Shown: positions 24,945-37,174 of the stretch, piece after piece
Layout: every line of letters starts with the position of its first letter
Numbering within the stretch: position 1 is the stretch's first letter
Assembly (NCBI GenBank): GCA_022432975.1
Contig: CM039514.1
Span: 11,950,810-12,014,809 of the forward strand
Direction of reading: 5' to 3'
DNA: 64,000 nucleotides
Origin: Begonia masoniana
Taxonomy: Eukaryota; Streptophyta; Magnoliopsida; Cucurbitales; Begoniaceae
The notes under the pieces: generated by a model
The model's input: only the letters and a program-made list of their open reading frames with translations
Databases searched by the model: none
What the model was told of the DNA's origin: nothing
Translations under genes and position numbers: made by a program

Positions 24945-25270
24945 ATTTACCATCAAAGTATGAAATAATTAACAAAATAAATTTTAAAGTATTTTTGTTG
25001 ACAAGATCACATTTAAAGTATGATTAATGTAATAAAACAACTCATGGTGGGTCCCCAATCTTGAATGACAGCCCCCCATCTTCGTGGGAACTAATAATGG
25101 GGGGGTCATTCTCTGAGAACGGGGGTCGAGACTCCCAGAACTTCCCCCCGTTCTTCACTTTATAAATTAAATTTTAAAAATTAATAGTGACTACCTCTAA
25201 AATCATATCAAACAATATCATATTTGCTTGAACTTTTTATCACATGTTTAGCATATCATATATTTTATTA
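24945..25270. repeat. Fragment related to the 17.6-18.8 kb inverted-repeat element
   Basis: The run 25109-25130 (tctgagaacgggggtcgag) and the following block to about 25262 (atcatatcaaacaatatcat, then atcacatgttta.catatca) match 18643-18660 and 18255-18365 of the element upstream. Only part of the element is preserved. Confidence 0.6.
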
Positions 25271-26530
25271 TATTTCAAACCATAAGCAAACATTTTATTT
25301 ATTATTACTATGCAATGTTTATGCATAATTGACCTGTCATCAATTCAACACTCATTTCACCAATATAAATCACTTTCATACTTCTATTAACCATTAAAAT
25401 CATGTGTTTCATATAACACATCCCAATTTAACATTGGATACTAATATGTAATCAAATAATTCAAGCTCTTCATTAAAGCTTTTAACATTTTCTTTAGTTA
25501 AGGATCTCTTATGCATTTAATTATTAACCACCAAACATTTTAGATTCATGCTAATATTTAACCTCTAAACTCAAACTTCAATCCACAACAAACTAATATA
25601 ATTTATTTTATTATTTACAAATATCACATATAACCAAGTTTAACAACACAAAGATTATAATTTTCTTTGCCGAAAATCACTTCAATATGATTCTCTTTCA
25701 ATTATCTAAACCAAATTCATCCATTATCATCAAGGATTATCAATAGGCAATTTCATTATTTAATCCTCAAAATCTCCACTTAAACTATACAATTTTCAAC
25801 ATAGTTTAGAAAATACTAAGATTATAGACTCTTACCTCTTTGAAGACCTTTATCTCTTCACTTTCTCCTTTTGATTCTTAACTCAAATGAATGTTGTTGA
25901 TGAGACAAACGACTTTCCTCAAGGGGTTGAAGATCAAGTCATCTTCCTTCCTCCTCAAATTTTCTCTTTTATTTCTCTTTTCTCTTTTTTTTTTTTTTTT
26001 TTTGGCCAAGGGGGCCAATGACACAATCTTGAGCGAAGGCTGTGTCCTCGACCGACCCTCTTTCTAACAAGTTTGTTCTCTTTGTAGGATACGACTATTT
26101 TGAAGACTTGAAGTGGGAGCCAAACACCCTAGACTTGGAGAAGCCTTTCCATGTGCTAACTTGGGAGCCAACTCTCGGTCACACCAATTGTTGAAGGAGG
26201 ATTTTTTTTTTTTTTTTTTTTTAACAAATGTTGTAACCAAACCCCTTTTGTCTTTTCTTTCAAAATACTCTTTAGTTTATTTCTATGTTTACATTGAATG
26301 TATGGCTGAACACTTTTTGGATGGAGCATGAGATGCATTTGAAGAGGAGAAAGTATATGTGATCGTGGGAGAAAGAAGATGGAAGGAGGAGTGTACTCGG
26401 CCGATGAGGTGGCCGAATGGGCACGTGCCTTCTAGATCATTCTTCCTCTTTTTTGAGCTGAACCCTAATTGTAATTGGAGGAGGTATTTAACCTTTTTTA
26501 CCTGCTATAGCAGCCATGTTTGTTTTGAAT
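25271..26530. other. AT-rich spacer, no gene seen
   Basis: Low-complexity, pyrimidine-rich stretch with poly-T runs at about 25986-26004 and 26201-26222. It may contain decayed LTR sequence, but nothing could be assigned. Confidence 0.4.
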
Positions 26531-26610
26531 GAAAATGTAATGACCCCCTTTTCCAATAAGATATTGTCCGCTTTGAGAGCCCAATATCCTCCCCTCAATA
26601 TTTTGTTTGG

Positions 26611-26690
26611 CGAGTACTTCCCAGTCGGCCACCCAACCTGGTACTACTCTCGCCGAAGCACTTTTAATTTCGGAGTTCTTATGGGATCCG
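26611..26690 (-). other. 5S rRNA-derived domain in Cassandra LTR 1
   Basis: On the minus strand it contains GGATCCCAT, AGAACTCCGAA, GGCGAGAGTAGTACCAGG and CTGGGAAGT, the 3' two-thirds of plant 5S rRNA. This region overlaps the 5S internal pol III promoter. It is not a true 5S gene: the first third and flanking spacer are absent and it sits inside an LTR. Confidence 0.92.
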
Positions 26691-26959
26691 TTGCCAATTG
26701 TGCTCCAAAACGCGTCTTACTATCTTGGGAGAGTTTCCTTATATATGTTTCATTTCCATATACTTCTCCAAGCGATGTGAGATTGTGACGACCCCCTCTT
26801 TTACGACCCAGGATTCGCCTATACTCGAGTTTGGGACACTCCGCAACCCGAGGTTTGCCCAGCAGTCGTACTCATACGTGCACATTTTTTGTCATTACAA
26901 TCACCCCCTCGAGGGCCCAACGTCCTCGTTGGCCACATTTTCGGTTGGGTACAGGCTCT

Positions 26960-27167
26960 GTGTCAAGCCCCGGCCCACTAGCTCAAGTGGTACTCTTCAC
27001 TTGTAGCCCAGGTACTTACCCTGAGGTCTTGGGTTCGAGTGGGGAGGAAGGCAAAAATCCTCTGTAGGGAGAGAGAAGTTCTGTGAGTTGGGCCACCCAG
27101 TGACAATAGAAGTAATGGGCTGGGTTAAAACCGGTTACAATAGAAGTAATGGGCCGGGGCTTGACAC
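26960..27167 (+). mobile_element. 208-bp insertion with 18-bp inverted ends and tRNA-like A/B boxes
   Basis: The perfect terminal inverted repeat gtgtcaagccccggccca (26960-26977) is matched by its complement at 27150-27167. It is flanked by the 3-bp repeat tct (26957-26959, 27168-27170). The empty site ggctctgatacca is preserved in the second Cassandra copy at 28085-28097, which proves the boundaries. Inside lie TAGCTCAAGTGG (26979-26990, A-box-like) and GGTTCGAGTGG (27032-27042, B-box-like), as in tRNA-derived SINEs. A short direct repeat 'acaatagaagtaatgggc' sits at the right end. The combination fits no standard class that I can name. The insertion splits the host element's primer-binding site. 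Confidence 0.8.
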
Positions 27168-27265
27168 TCTGATACCATTTGTAACGACCCATTTTTCCAG
27201 TAAGATATTGTCCGCTCTGGGGATTGGGTTGTAGCTCAATATCCTCCCCTCACGGCTTTGTTTGG

Positions 27266-27345
27266 CGAAGACTTCCCAGTTGGTCACCCAACCTGGTACT
27301 ACTCTCGCCGAAGCACTTTTAACTTTGGAGTTCTTATGGGATTCG
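27266..27345 (-). other. 5S rRNA-derived domain in Cassandra LTR 2
   Basis: Same segment as in LTR 1 with a few substitutions (GGATCC has become GAATCC on the minus strand). Further copies occur at 27766-27820 (cut short) and 37203-37282. Confidence 0.9.
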
Positions 27346-27555
27346 TTGCCAATTGTGCTCCAAAACGCGTCTTACTATCTTGGGAGGGTTTTCTTACATA
27401 TGTTTCATTTTCATATACTTCCCCAAGCGATGTGGGATTGTGACGACCCTTTCTTTTACGATCCGGGATTCGCCTATACTCGAGTCCGGGATCCACCCTG
27501 CAACCCGAGGTTTGCCCCGCAGTCGTATTTATACGTGCACATTCGGGTCATCACA

Positions 27556-27765
27556 GAAAAACTTAAGCTTGTTTTCCAAAAATTGAGCCTCTTCGAGTCT
27601 TAAATCCTACCGCCTCGGTGAGTCATATTCAATGACCTTGGGCGACATTGTTTTCCAAGTTTGTTAGTATACTTGGAAGCTCTTATTATTGTTCTTTTCT
27701 CTGCCTTCTTGGAGGGTAGAAACCATAACAAAATAGTAGAAACTCTCACCCATTGCAAGCTGGAG
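27556..27765. repeat. Duplicated Cassandra flank, copy 1
   Basis: The sequence from gaaaaacttaagcttg to tgcaagctggag is repeated nearly exactly at 37493-37702, there followed by different DNA (tgttcttcccc). Here it is followed at 27766 by the middle of a Cassandra LTR. It marks the junction of a tandem duplication. Confidence 0.9.
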
Positions 27766-28162
27766 ACCTGGTACTACTCTCGCCGAAGCACTTTTAATTT
27801 CAGAGTTCTTATGGGATCCGTTGCCAATTGTGCTCCAAAACGCATCTTACTATCTTGGGAGGATTTCCTTACATATGTTTCATTTCCATATACTTCCCCA
27901 AGTGATGTGAGATTGTGATGACCCCCTCTTTTACGACCCAGGATTCGCCTATACTCGAGTCTGGGATCCACTCCGCAACCCGAGGTTTGCCCAGCAGTCA
28001 TACTCATACGTGTACATTCGGGTCATTACAATCACCCCCTTGGGGGCCCAACGTCCTCGTTGGCCACATTTTTGGTTAGGTACAGGCTCTGATACCATTT
28101 GTAACGACTCCTTTTCCCAGTAAGATATTGTCCTCTCTGGGGATTGGGCCGTAGCTCAATAT
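27766..28162 (-). mobile_element. Cassandra TRIM, copy 2, left part (truncated LTR, internal, start of second LTR)
   Basis: LTR 3 (27766-28030) starts mid-LTR at the base matching 26636, so it is a duplication breakpoint. The internal 28031-28099 is intact, with polypurine tract and primer site ggctctgatacca (28085-28097). LTR 4 begins at 28100 and is interrupted at 28162 by the gypsy element 28163-37174. Confidence 0.9.
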
Positions 28163-30157
28163 TGTGATGGCCCAAAATCGGACCCGATCGAGATCCGAGA
28201 ACCGAGCCGTCACTCCGGGACATTTACAGAAAATGGGGACAACTATATTTTTTTTTCGACTTTTTAAAACTCACGGACATTTAAAAAGGATGACATAAAA
28301 TAAAATAAAAGTAAAATAAATAAACATAAACTGGAAATCATACAGTGGAAGACTTACAGTAAATGACAAGGGTGGATGACAGAATTGACTGGGGCGGATG
28401 ACTGGGGCATATAACTGGGCGAATGACTAAGGCATATAACTGGGCGGATGACTGAATTGACTTTGACTGGGGCGGATGACAGAATTGACTGGGGCGGATG
28501 ACTAAGGCATATAACTGGGCGGATGACTAAGGCATATAACTGGGCGGATGACTGAATTGACTTTGACTGGGGCGGATGACAGAATTTAACAGGATGACAT
28601 ACAAACAGAAAACATAACAACAGAAGGCATGAAACTTCAAATTTTACTAAACAAAATTTACTAAAAACCCGATTCAAAACATAGTTTAAAAACGTACTTG
28701 ACAACATGACAGACAACATGACAGAGATTCGAGAAAACAAACTGCATGGATAGCTCTAAAACTCGAGACAATCCATGCACACACTAACAGAGAAAACTCA
28801 AGGCAGTTCCAGAATATTTCAAAATACACATTCAACTGTCAAACAGAAATTTAAAAAAAAAAAAACATCAACACAGATTTTATACCTCGTTTTGAAGATC
28901 CCAAAAGTTTTACAGAACTTGACATACACTTCAAACGTTTTAAAACCCCAAAACAACTTGTACAAAACTTGACATAACTTTACATAAACACATTCTCACA
29001 GGAATGACATTTGTCTGACTGCAGCAACCATACCGTGAGCTCCTCCCGCCAACTACATCAACTCATCAGTTTGAGGCTCAAGCTCCTCATCTGGAGGATC
29101 CGTACCTACAACAGGGAGTTCAACTATGAGCCTAGAGCTCAGCAAGAACATACCATGCAGAGTGATGAACGTGCTATGCATGAATCTTTTTCAAATACAT
29201 GAACATTACATTACATTACATTTCACTGGACAGGAAGGTATAAGTGGGAAGAAGAGCTGGCGCAACAGGAGTACATGCCACAACAGGACATAACAGGAGT
29301 ACATGACAGGATGTCAGTCCTCATCCACACTTAACCATACATTTCATTACAGGTTTTATCTTACTTAACTTCAAACAGTGTACAGAAAACATTTTTCATG
29401 ACTTTCAGAGAAAATGTGTATGCATGAACATTCATAGACAGACAACAGAATAATAAGCCGAATAAGCAGAATATAAAACAGAATACACTTAACCTAAAAC
29501 ATAACCTATGGTTTAACTACCCAACAGAAATCTCGACAACATAAACCTAGTACCTCCGTATTGTAGGGCCTTAAGGGCCAAACCTATACGTATGAACTTA
29601 CTTGTTATCCGAAATGCAGCAAGCTATGCGTGCACAACAACGTTGGTTCGCAAACCTATAGCATGCATAAACGGACATTAACCCTAAACATCACGAAACT
29701 AGCAAATGAATAAACTAAAAAATCGTTTTCTATCTAAGATGATTACCTTAGACCGAAAAGCAGGAGGAAAATCAGAGAAGGAAGAAACTCCTTGCGTTAG
29801 TTTTCTTCAACCGAAAGAGAGAAGCAGAGAGGAAAATGAGAGAGAGAGCAGAGAGGGAAATGTCTCACGTAGGAGGAAGAGAAGGAAATGGGATACATGG
29901 CTTATCTTCTTCCACAAGTTTGCCAAGTGTCAATCATCCATTTGATTTCTCCCACCAACCTTAATTTCTTCCTAATTTGCCCTTCCATTGGTTTTTAACT
30001 AAAACATTATTTAGTTAATCGATTCGGTCTCACGAATCACCCTCGTCCGATTAAACACGTCGACAATTTTATTAAAAACAATCATTGCATTAATATCGGA
30101 GAAATTCTGCTTACATATTCGGGGAATTATTACATAGGCAAAATGCCGGGTGTTACA
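28163..30157 (-). repeat. 3' LTR of the 28-37 kb gypsy element
   Basis: 1,995 bp. It differs from its partner mainly in the minisatellite at about 28365-28590, which holds far fewer units, and in a few substitutions such as tgatggccc for tgacggccc at its start. Confidence 0.95.
28365..28590. repeat. LTR minisatellite, short allele
   Basis: Compound array of the units 'gactggggcggatgac', 'taaggcatataactgggcg' and 'gaattgactttgactgggg'. About 225 bp here, against about 640 bp in the partner LTR. Confidence 0.92.
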
Positions 30158-30197
30158 TTCCACCCACCTTAACAGGAATTTTGTCCCCAAAATTTGC

Positions 30198-33100
30198 CTA
30201 AGCAAAGAGATCCGGATATTGGGCTCTAACATCTTCTTGTCTTTTCCACGTGGCTTCCTCCACATTGTGGTTGCGCCATAACACTTTTACCAGTGGAACC
30301 ACCCTGTTTCGCAATACTTTGAGTGACATATCCAATATCTTTATAGGTCTTTTTTCATATGTCAGCGTCGGCATGATATCAAAGTCCACATGTTCCACGA
30401 TCTGAGTTGGATCTCGTACACATTTCCTCAGCATCGACATGTGAAAAACATTGTGTACTCCTTCCATAGACGCTGGTAACTGTAGTCTGTACGCCACGCT
30501 TCCCACACGCTTCAAGATGGGAAAAGGGCAAACGAACCTTGGGCTTAGCTTCCCTTTCTTTCCAAACCTCATCACGCCCTTGAAAGGCGACACCTTCAGG
30601 AATACTTCATCGCCTTCAGCGAACTCCAAGTCTCTCCGTCTCCGATCTGCATAACTTTTCTGTCGACTCATAGTAGTGTTGATTCATTGTTTGATAACAG
30701 CAATCACCTCAGACATCTGTTGTAATATCTCAGGGCCGACAAGTCTGGACTCTCCAACTTCATCCCAACATAACGGAGATCTACATTTTCTGCTATAGGG
30801 GGCTTCATATGGAGCCATGCCGATAGTAGCCTGGTAGCTGTTATTATAAGCGAATTCAATTAACGGCAAATATCTACTCAAAGGAGCATGAAGTTCCAAC
30901 ACGCACGACCTTAACATGTCCTCCAATATCTGAATTGTTCTCTCAGATTGTCCATCTGTCTGTGGGTGAAACGCCGTGCTGAAATCCAGCTTTGTACCCA
31001 AGGAGTTTTGCAAGCTTTTCCAAAACCTGGAAGTGAACCTAGGATCCCGGTCAGATACAATTGACACCGGAATACCATGCAACTTGACAATCTCACCAAT
31101 ATATAGCTCGCCATACTGATCCATGGAGAATGTCGTCTTCACAGGTAGAAAATGGGCCGACTTCGTCAATCTGTCCACTATGACCCATATACTATTGTGG
31201 CCTTTAGCTGTTCTTGGAAGGCCGACAACAAAATCCATCGTAATATTCTTCCATTTCCATTCGGGAATTGGGAGAGGCTGAAGCGTCCCAGCTGGTCGTT
31301 GATGTTCAGCCTTGACTTGTTGACATATCATGCAAGACTCCACAAATTTGGCCACTTCATTCTTCATATTCGGCCACCAGAAGTGAAGTTTCAAGTCTTG
31401 ATACATCTTCGTGCTTCCAGGATGCACAGAGAAAGAAGACGAGTGGGCTTCCGACAAGATGTTCTTTTGTAGCTCTTCATCTCTCGGAACATACCACCTA
31501 TCTTTGAACTTCAGAATACCATCTCCCGAATAACTGAAATCGGAAGAAGCCATAGGTAACTTGCTCACTATATCGGCCATCTCCTTTGAACTGGTCTTCT
31601 GGGCTTCCTTAATTCTGTCCAGAATAGTTGGCCGTAATGTTAGATCTGCCAACACGGCTGACAACTTAGAAACCACTTCCAAATCAAATCTCTGAATTTC
31701 TGTCCTCAAAGGCATTGACATGGCCATCAAGGCTGGTTGCATAGTAGCCGGCATCCTGCTCAACGCATCAGCCACCACGTTTGCTTTCCCCGGGTGATAT
31801 TTGATCTCGATGTCATAGTCTTTCACAAATTCGAGCCACCGTCGTTACCTCATGTTTAACTCTTTCTGGGTAAATATGTACTTCAAGCTTTTGTGATCTG
31901 AAAACACCTCACATGATTGTCCATACAAGTGGTGTCTCCATACCTTCAGTGCAAAGACAACTGCCGCTAACTCCAAGTCATGAGTAGGGTAGTTTTGCTT
32001 GTGGTTCTTCAATTGTCTGGATGCGTATGCCACCACTTTTCCTTCTTGCATTAATACGCAACCCAGGCCAATCCTCGACGCGTCGCAATAAATACTGAAC
32101 TTGCCGCTTTCAACTGGCAACACTAACAGAGGAGCAACGGTTAACTTTTGCTTAAGTGTCTGAAAGCTCACCTCACATGCTTCAGACCACCTGAACTTGA
32201 TGTCCTTCCTTGTTAAGCTGGTCATAGGTTTTGCTATCACGGAAAATCCCTTGATGAATTTCCTGTAATAACCAGCTAGTCAGATAAAGCTTCGTACTTC
32301 GCTGGCATTCCTTGGTTTTGGCCAATCTTTCACGGCCTGAATCTTAGCCGGATCTACCGAAACCCCCTCTGCAGACACCACGTGGCCTAGGAAATTAATC
32401 TTGTTCAACCAGAATTCACACTTTGATAGCTTGGCAAACAATTGATGCTGTTTTAGAGTTGACAGCACAATAGCCAAGTGCTCTTTATGCTCCTCTTTAG
32501 TCCGAGAATAAACCAGGATGTCGTCGATGAAGACGATTACAAATTTATCCAGATAGTCCTGGAATATCCTGTTCATCAGGTCCATAAATGCTGCCGGGGC
32601 ATTAGTTAACCCGAACGACATCACCAAGAACTCGTAATGCCTGTATTGAGTCCTGAACACGGTCTTTGGAATATCATCAGCTCTGACCTTCAACTGGTAA
32701 TAACCGGAGCGCAAGTCAATCTTAGAAAATACCCGAGCCCCTTGTAGTTGGTCAAATAAATCATCGATTCTTGGCAACGGGTACTCATTCTTAATCGTCA
32801 ACTTGTTCAACTCACGGTAGTCAATACACATCATTAGGGACCCATCCTTCTTCTTGACAAACAAGACTGGAGCACCCCACGGAGAGAAACTAGGGCGCAC
32901 AAAACCCTTGTCCACTAACTCTTTCAGCTGAGTTTTCAATTCCTTCAGCTCGATTGGTGCCATACGGTACGGATTCTTCGATACTGGTTCCGCATCAGGA
33001 TATACATCAATTTCAAACTCGATTTCACGATCAGGTGGCAATCCTGGTAAGTCATTTAAGAAAACCTCTGAGAAGTCCCAGACTACCGGAATGTTTTGAA

Positions 33101-34613
33101 GTTCCACCTCATTTTGCCTTTGAACATCCACAACGTGGGCAAGAAATCCGATGCATCCTGACTTCATCAGCCGTCGAGCCTTCAAGGTAGATATAACAGG
33201 CATACGGTGTTTCTTCGGTACCGCCTGATAAGAGAATTCTACTTCATTCGGGCGTTTAAACCACACTAGCCCGGACCTACAGTCGATGGTGGCATGATGT
33301 CTAAACAGCCAGTCCATCCCCAGAATGACATCGTACCCTTTCATACCAATAACGATAAGGTTGGCGTACAACTTCTGGTCTCCTACTGACACTATATCGC
33401 CCCGTACCACCTGCTCGGAGTGCATAAACTCTCCGGACGGTAGCATAATGCTGTAGGGCTGATCTGACGACGTGTAATTAACCTTTTGTCTATCTACGAA
33501 GTCCATGGCCACAAACGAATGTGTGGCCCCCGTGTCCCATAAAGTATAAGCAGGTACCTCATACACCAAAATTGTACCTGTGATTGCTGTGTGCAGATCA
33601 GCATCATCAACATCTTCCATCATTGCAAAAACTCTGGGTACGGCTTGACCTGTTCTGGTGTCGGGCATTGGGCAATCCCGCACAAGGTGGCCTACTTTGC
33701 CGCATCGGAAACATTGGCCAGTGTAGAGCCTACATTCTCCCGTATGATTTCTCTGGCAACGTGGGCATACAGGAAGCTGAGGAGCTCCCATAGGTCTTTT
33801 CCCTTTGTCCTGATAAATGGAAACTTCATTTGGTCTTTTGACACCTCTGTTCTGTTGCTACCGTGGTTGCCCAAACTGTCCCTTTTGTTGTTGTTGTTGC
33901 TGCTGAGGGGCATCCTGCATGATTCTCTTTGATGTATATCTCTGAGACTTTGCCTCTAAGGCTTCCAACTGATAAGCCTTAGCTACCATCTTTGTGTATG
34001 GGGCCTCGTCAAATCCCCCGTATGTAATCCCTCGTAAGAGATCCATCTTCAAACCCTGGATAAATTGATGCACCTTATTTTCGTCGGTGGCCACTAGGTG
34101 AGGTGCATAACGGGATAGTGAATCGAATTTCTGAACATACTTAGCCACCGTTCCAAATTGTCGCAGTCGAGAAAATTCTAACAACTTCTCCTTCCTCATA
34201 CTGCGGTCAAAGTATTTCTCGTAGAAGAGCCTTTTGAATCCCTCCCAACTTAATGCCACAGTGGTTGACTGCACTGTGTCCCACCAAAATCTAGCACTCT
34301 TGGTGAGATTAAATGAGGCACACATCACTTTCTTGTTTTCCTCCACTTCTGCATAATTCAGCATACGTTCAATCTGCCGAATCCATTCTTCGACGTGAGT
34401 AGGATCTGTTGATAACCCATCAAACATAGGCGGTTGGAGACGCCGGAATCTCTCTCCACTAGTGTCACGTGGAGCATTCGCATGGTTATTGTTGTTTCCA
34501 TTGCCCTCCCTCGCAATCAAACGCTCGATCATGCGAGATTGAGTGCCGGCCAACTCGGTTAGACGGTCGAGGGCGTCGCCTCTGTCGTTTGCATCACCTT
34601 GATTTCCTCTCAC
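30198..34613 (-). pseudogene. Gag-pol polyprotein of the 28-37 kb element, four in-frame stops
   Basis: A single frame of 1,472 codons holds gag (34613 down; the retrotrans_gag core includes ARFWWDTV), a CCHC knuckle ([14 protein letters not shown]), protease (DTGATHSF) and reverse transcriptase (FIDDILVYS). RNase H ([14 protein letters not shown]), integrase (HHCC finger, [21 protein letters not shown], then the Glu in [11 protein letters not shown]) and a chromodomain-like C-terminus follow. Stops interrupt at 33858 (TAG), about 32280 (TGA), 31845 (TAA) and 30684 (TGA) without any frameshift. The TAG and TAA could have arisen from CAG and CAA by C-to-T change. It starts at ATG 34613 after a 160-bp leader. 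Confidence 0.94.
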
Positions 34614-34762
34614 GATTCTAGAAAAATCCTATACGAAATAATGAACTTAACTTAATAAACAAAACAAGTACAGTAACTTAAACACTTACAGTTGGTGAAG
34701 CGACCTCACGTGGCGGATTGCGCAGTCAGACATTTCACAGAATCGGTTTTAAAACCTTATCA

Positions 34763-34773
34763 CTCTGATACCA
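34763..34773 (-). other. Primer-binding site (initiator tRNA-Met)
   Basis: TGGTATCAGAG on the minus strand, four bases from the 5' LTR end. It is complementary to the 3' end of plant tRNA-iMet. Confidence 0.9.
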
Positions 34774-34777
34774 TTAC

Positions 34778-37174
34778 TGTGACGGCCCAAAATCGGACCC
34801 GATCGGGATCCGAGAACCGAGCCGTCACTCCGGGACATTTACAGAAAACAGGAACAACTATATTTTTTTTTCGACTTTTTAAAACTCACGGACATTTAAA
34901 AAGGATGACATAAAATAAAATAAAAGTAAAATAAATAAACATAAACTGGAAATCATACAGTGGAAGACTTATAGTAGATGACAAGGGTGGATGACAGGGG
35001 TGGATGACAGAATTGACTGGGACGGATGACCGGGGCGGATGACTGGGGCGGATGACGGGGGCGGATGACGGGGCGGATGACTGGGGCCTATAACTGGGCG
35101 GATGACTAAGGCATATAACTGGGCGGATGACTGAATTGAATTTGACTAGGGCGGATGACAGAATTGACTGGGGCGGATGACTAAGGCATATAACTGAGCG
35201 GATGACTAAGGCATATAACTGGGGGATTGACTAAGGTATATAACTGGGCGGATGACTAAGGCATATAATTGGGCGGATGACTGAATTGACTTTGACTGGG
35301 GCGGATGACAGAATTGACTGGGGCGGATGACTAAGGCATATAATTGGGCGGATGACTAAGGCATATAACTGGGCGGATGACTGAATTGACTTTGACTGGG
35401 GCGGATGACAGAATTGACTGGGGCGGATGACTAAGGCATATAACTGGGCGAATGACTAAGGCATATAACTGGGCGGATGACTGAATTGACTTTGACTGGG
35501 GCGGATGACAGAATTGACTGGGGCGGATGACTAAGGCATATAACTGGGCGGATGACTAAGGCATATAACTGGGCGGATGACTGAATTGACTTTGACTGGG
35601 GCGGATGACAGAATTTAACAGGATGACATACAAACAGAAAACATAACAACAGAAGGCATGAAACTTCAAATTTTACTAAACAAAATTTACTAAAAACCCG
35701 ATTCAAAACATAGTTTTAAAAACGTACTTGACAACATGACAGACAACATGACAGAGATTCGAGAAAACAAACTGCATGGATAGCTCTAAAACTCGAGACA
35801 ATCCATGCACACACTAACAGAGAAAACTCAAGGCAGTTCCAGAATATTTCAAAATACACATTCAACTGTCAAACAGAAATTTAAAAAAAAAAACATCAAC
35901 ACAGATTTTATACCTCGTTTTGAAGATCCCAAAAATTTTACAGAACTTGACATACACTTCAAACGTTTTAAAACCCCAAAACAACTTGTACAAAACTTGA
36001 CATAACTTTACATAAACACATTCTCACAGGAATGACATTTGTCTGACTGCATCAACCATCCCGTGAGCTCCTCCCGCCAACTACATCAACTCATCAGTTT
36101 GAGGCTCAAGCTCCTCATCTGGAGGATCCGTACCTACAACAGGGAGTTCAACTATGAGCCTAGAGCTCAGCAAGAACATACAATGCAGAGTGATGAACGT
36201 GCTATGCATGAATCTTTTTCAAATAAATGAACATTACATTACATTACATTTCACTGGACAGGAAGGTATAAGTGGGAAGAAAAGCTGGCGCAACAGGAGT
36301 ACATGCCACAACAGGACATAACAGGATGTCAGTCCTCATCCACACTTAACCATACATTTCATTACAGGTTTTATCTTACTTAACTTCAAACAGTGTACAG
36401 AAAACATTTTTCATGACTTTCAGAGAAAATGTGTATGCATGAACATTCATAGACAGGCAACAGAATAATAAGCCGAATAAGCAGAATATAAAACAGAATA
36501 CACTTAACCTAAAACATAACCTATGGTTTAACTACCCAACAGAAATCTCGACAACATAAACCTAGTACCTCCGTATTGTAGGGCCTTAAGGGCCAAACCT
36601 ATACGTATGAACTTACTTGTTGTCTGAAATGCAGCAAGCTATGCGCGCACAACAACATTGGTTCGCAAACCTATAGCATGCATAAACGGACATTAACCCT
36701 AAACATCACGAAACTAGCAAATGAATAAACTAAAAAAATCGTTTTCTATCTAAGATGATTACCTTAGACCGAAAAAGCAAGAGGAAAATCAGAGAAGGAA
36801 GAAACTCCTTGCGTTAGTTTTCTTCAATCGAAAGAGAGAAGCAGAGAGGAAAATGAGAGAGAGAGCAGAGAGGGAAATGTCTCACGTAGGAGGAAGAGAA
36901 GGAAATGGGATACATGGCTTATCTTCTTCCACAAGTTTGCCAAGTGTCAATCATCCATTTGATTTCTCCCACCAACCTTAATTTCTTCCTAATTTGCCCT
37001 TCCATTGGTTTTTAACTAAAACATTATTTAGTTAATCGATTCGGTCTCACGAATCACCCTTGTCCGATTAAACACGTCGACAATTTTATTAAAAACAATC
37101 ATTGCATTAATATCGGAGAAATTCCGCTTACATATTCGGGGAATTATTACATAGGCAAAATGCCGGGTGTTACA
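34778..37174 (-). repeat. 5' LTR of the 28-37 kb gypsy element
   Basis: 2,397 bp. The 400-bp size difference from the 3' LTR is explained by the expanded minisatellite at 34980-35612. Confidence 0.95.
34980..35612. repeat. LTR minisatellite, expanded allele
   Basis: Higher-order array with the same units as the short allele. A block of about 135 bp (…aaggcatataactgggcgga…gaattgactttgactgggg) is repeated several times, indicating expansion of a multi-unit block. It lies upstream of the likely LTR 3' end in element orientation. Confidence 0.92.

Larger units (their letters stand above)
26536..27555 (-). mobile_element. Cassandra TRIM retrotransposon, copy 1 (complete, with insertion)
   Basis: Terminal-repeat retrotransposon in miniature. 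The LTRs are 26536-26899 and 27180-27555 (TGTAA... to ...ATTACA/TCACA). The internal part is only about 70 bp once the insertion 26960-27167 is removed. It is flanked by a perfect 5-bp duplication gaaaa (26531-26535, 27556-27560). On the minus strand the element holds a tRNA-iMet primer site (TGGTATCAGAGCC, now split by the insertion) and a polypurine tract (GAGGGGGTGAT, near 26900-26911). Each LTR carries a 5S rRNA-derived segment, the defining feature of the Cassandra family. It encodes no protein and moves with borrowed machinery. Confidence 0.93.
28163..37174 (-). mobile_element. Tekay/Del-like Ty3-gypsy retrotransposon, 9,012 bp
   Basis: Complete element with 3' LTR 28163-30157 and 5' LTR 34778-37174, flanked by the 5-bp duplication aatat (28158-28162, 37175-37179) inside a Cassandra LTR. 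On the minus strand the LTR runs TGTAACACCCGG... to ...ggGCCGTCACA. The primer site for initiator tRNA-Met is next to the 5' LTR and the polypurine tract GGTGGGTGGAA lies next to the 3' LTR. Outside a minisatellite the LTRs are almost identical, so insertion was recent. Gag-pol has four stops, so it is not autonomous as sequenced. Confidence 0.95.

Noticed and set aside
26611..26690. Genuine 5S rRNA gene
   Set aside because: Only part of the 5S sequence is present, several positions differ, and it recurs inside paired LTRs with target duplications. It is Cassandra, not an rDNA unit.
34980..35612. CRISPR-like array
   Set aside because: Units are contiguous without unique spacers and lie in an LTR of a plant retrotransposon. 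This is a minisatellite.
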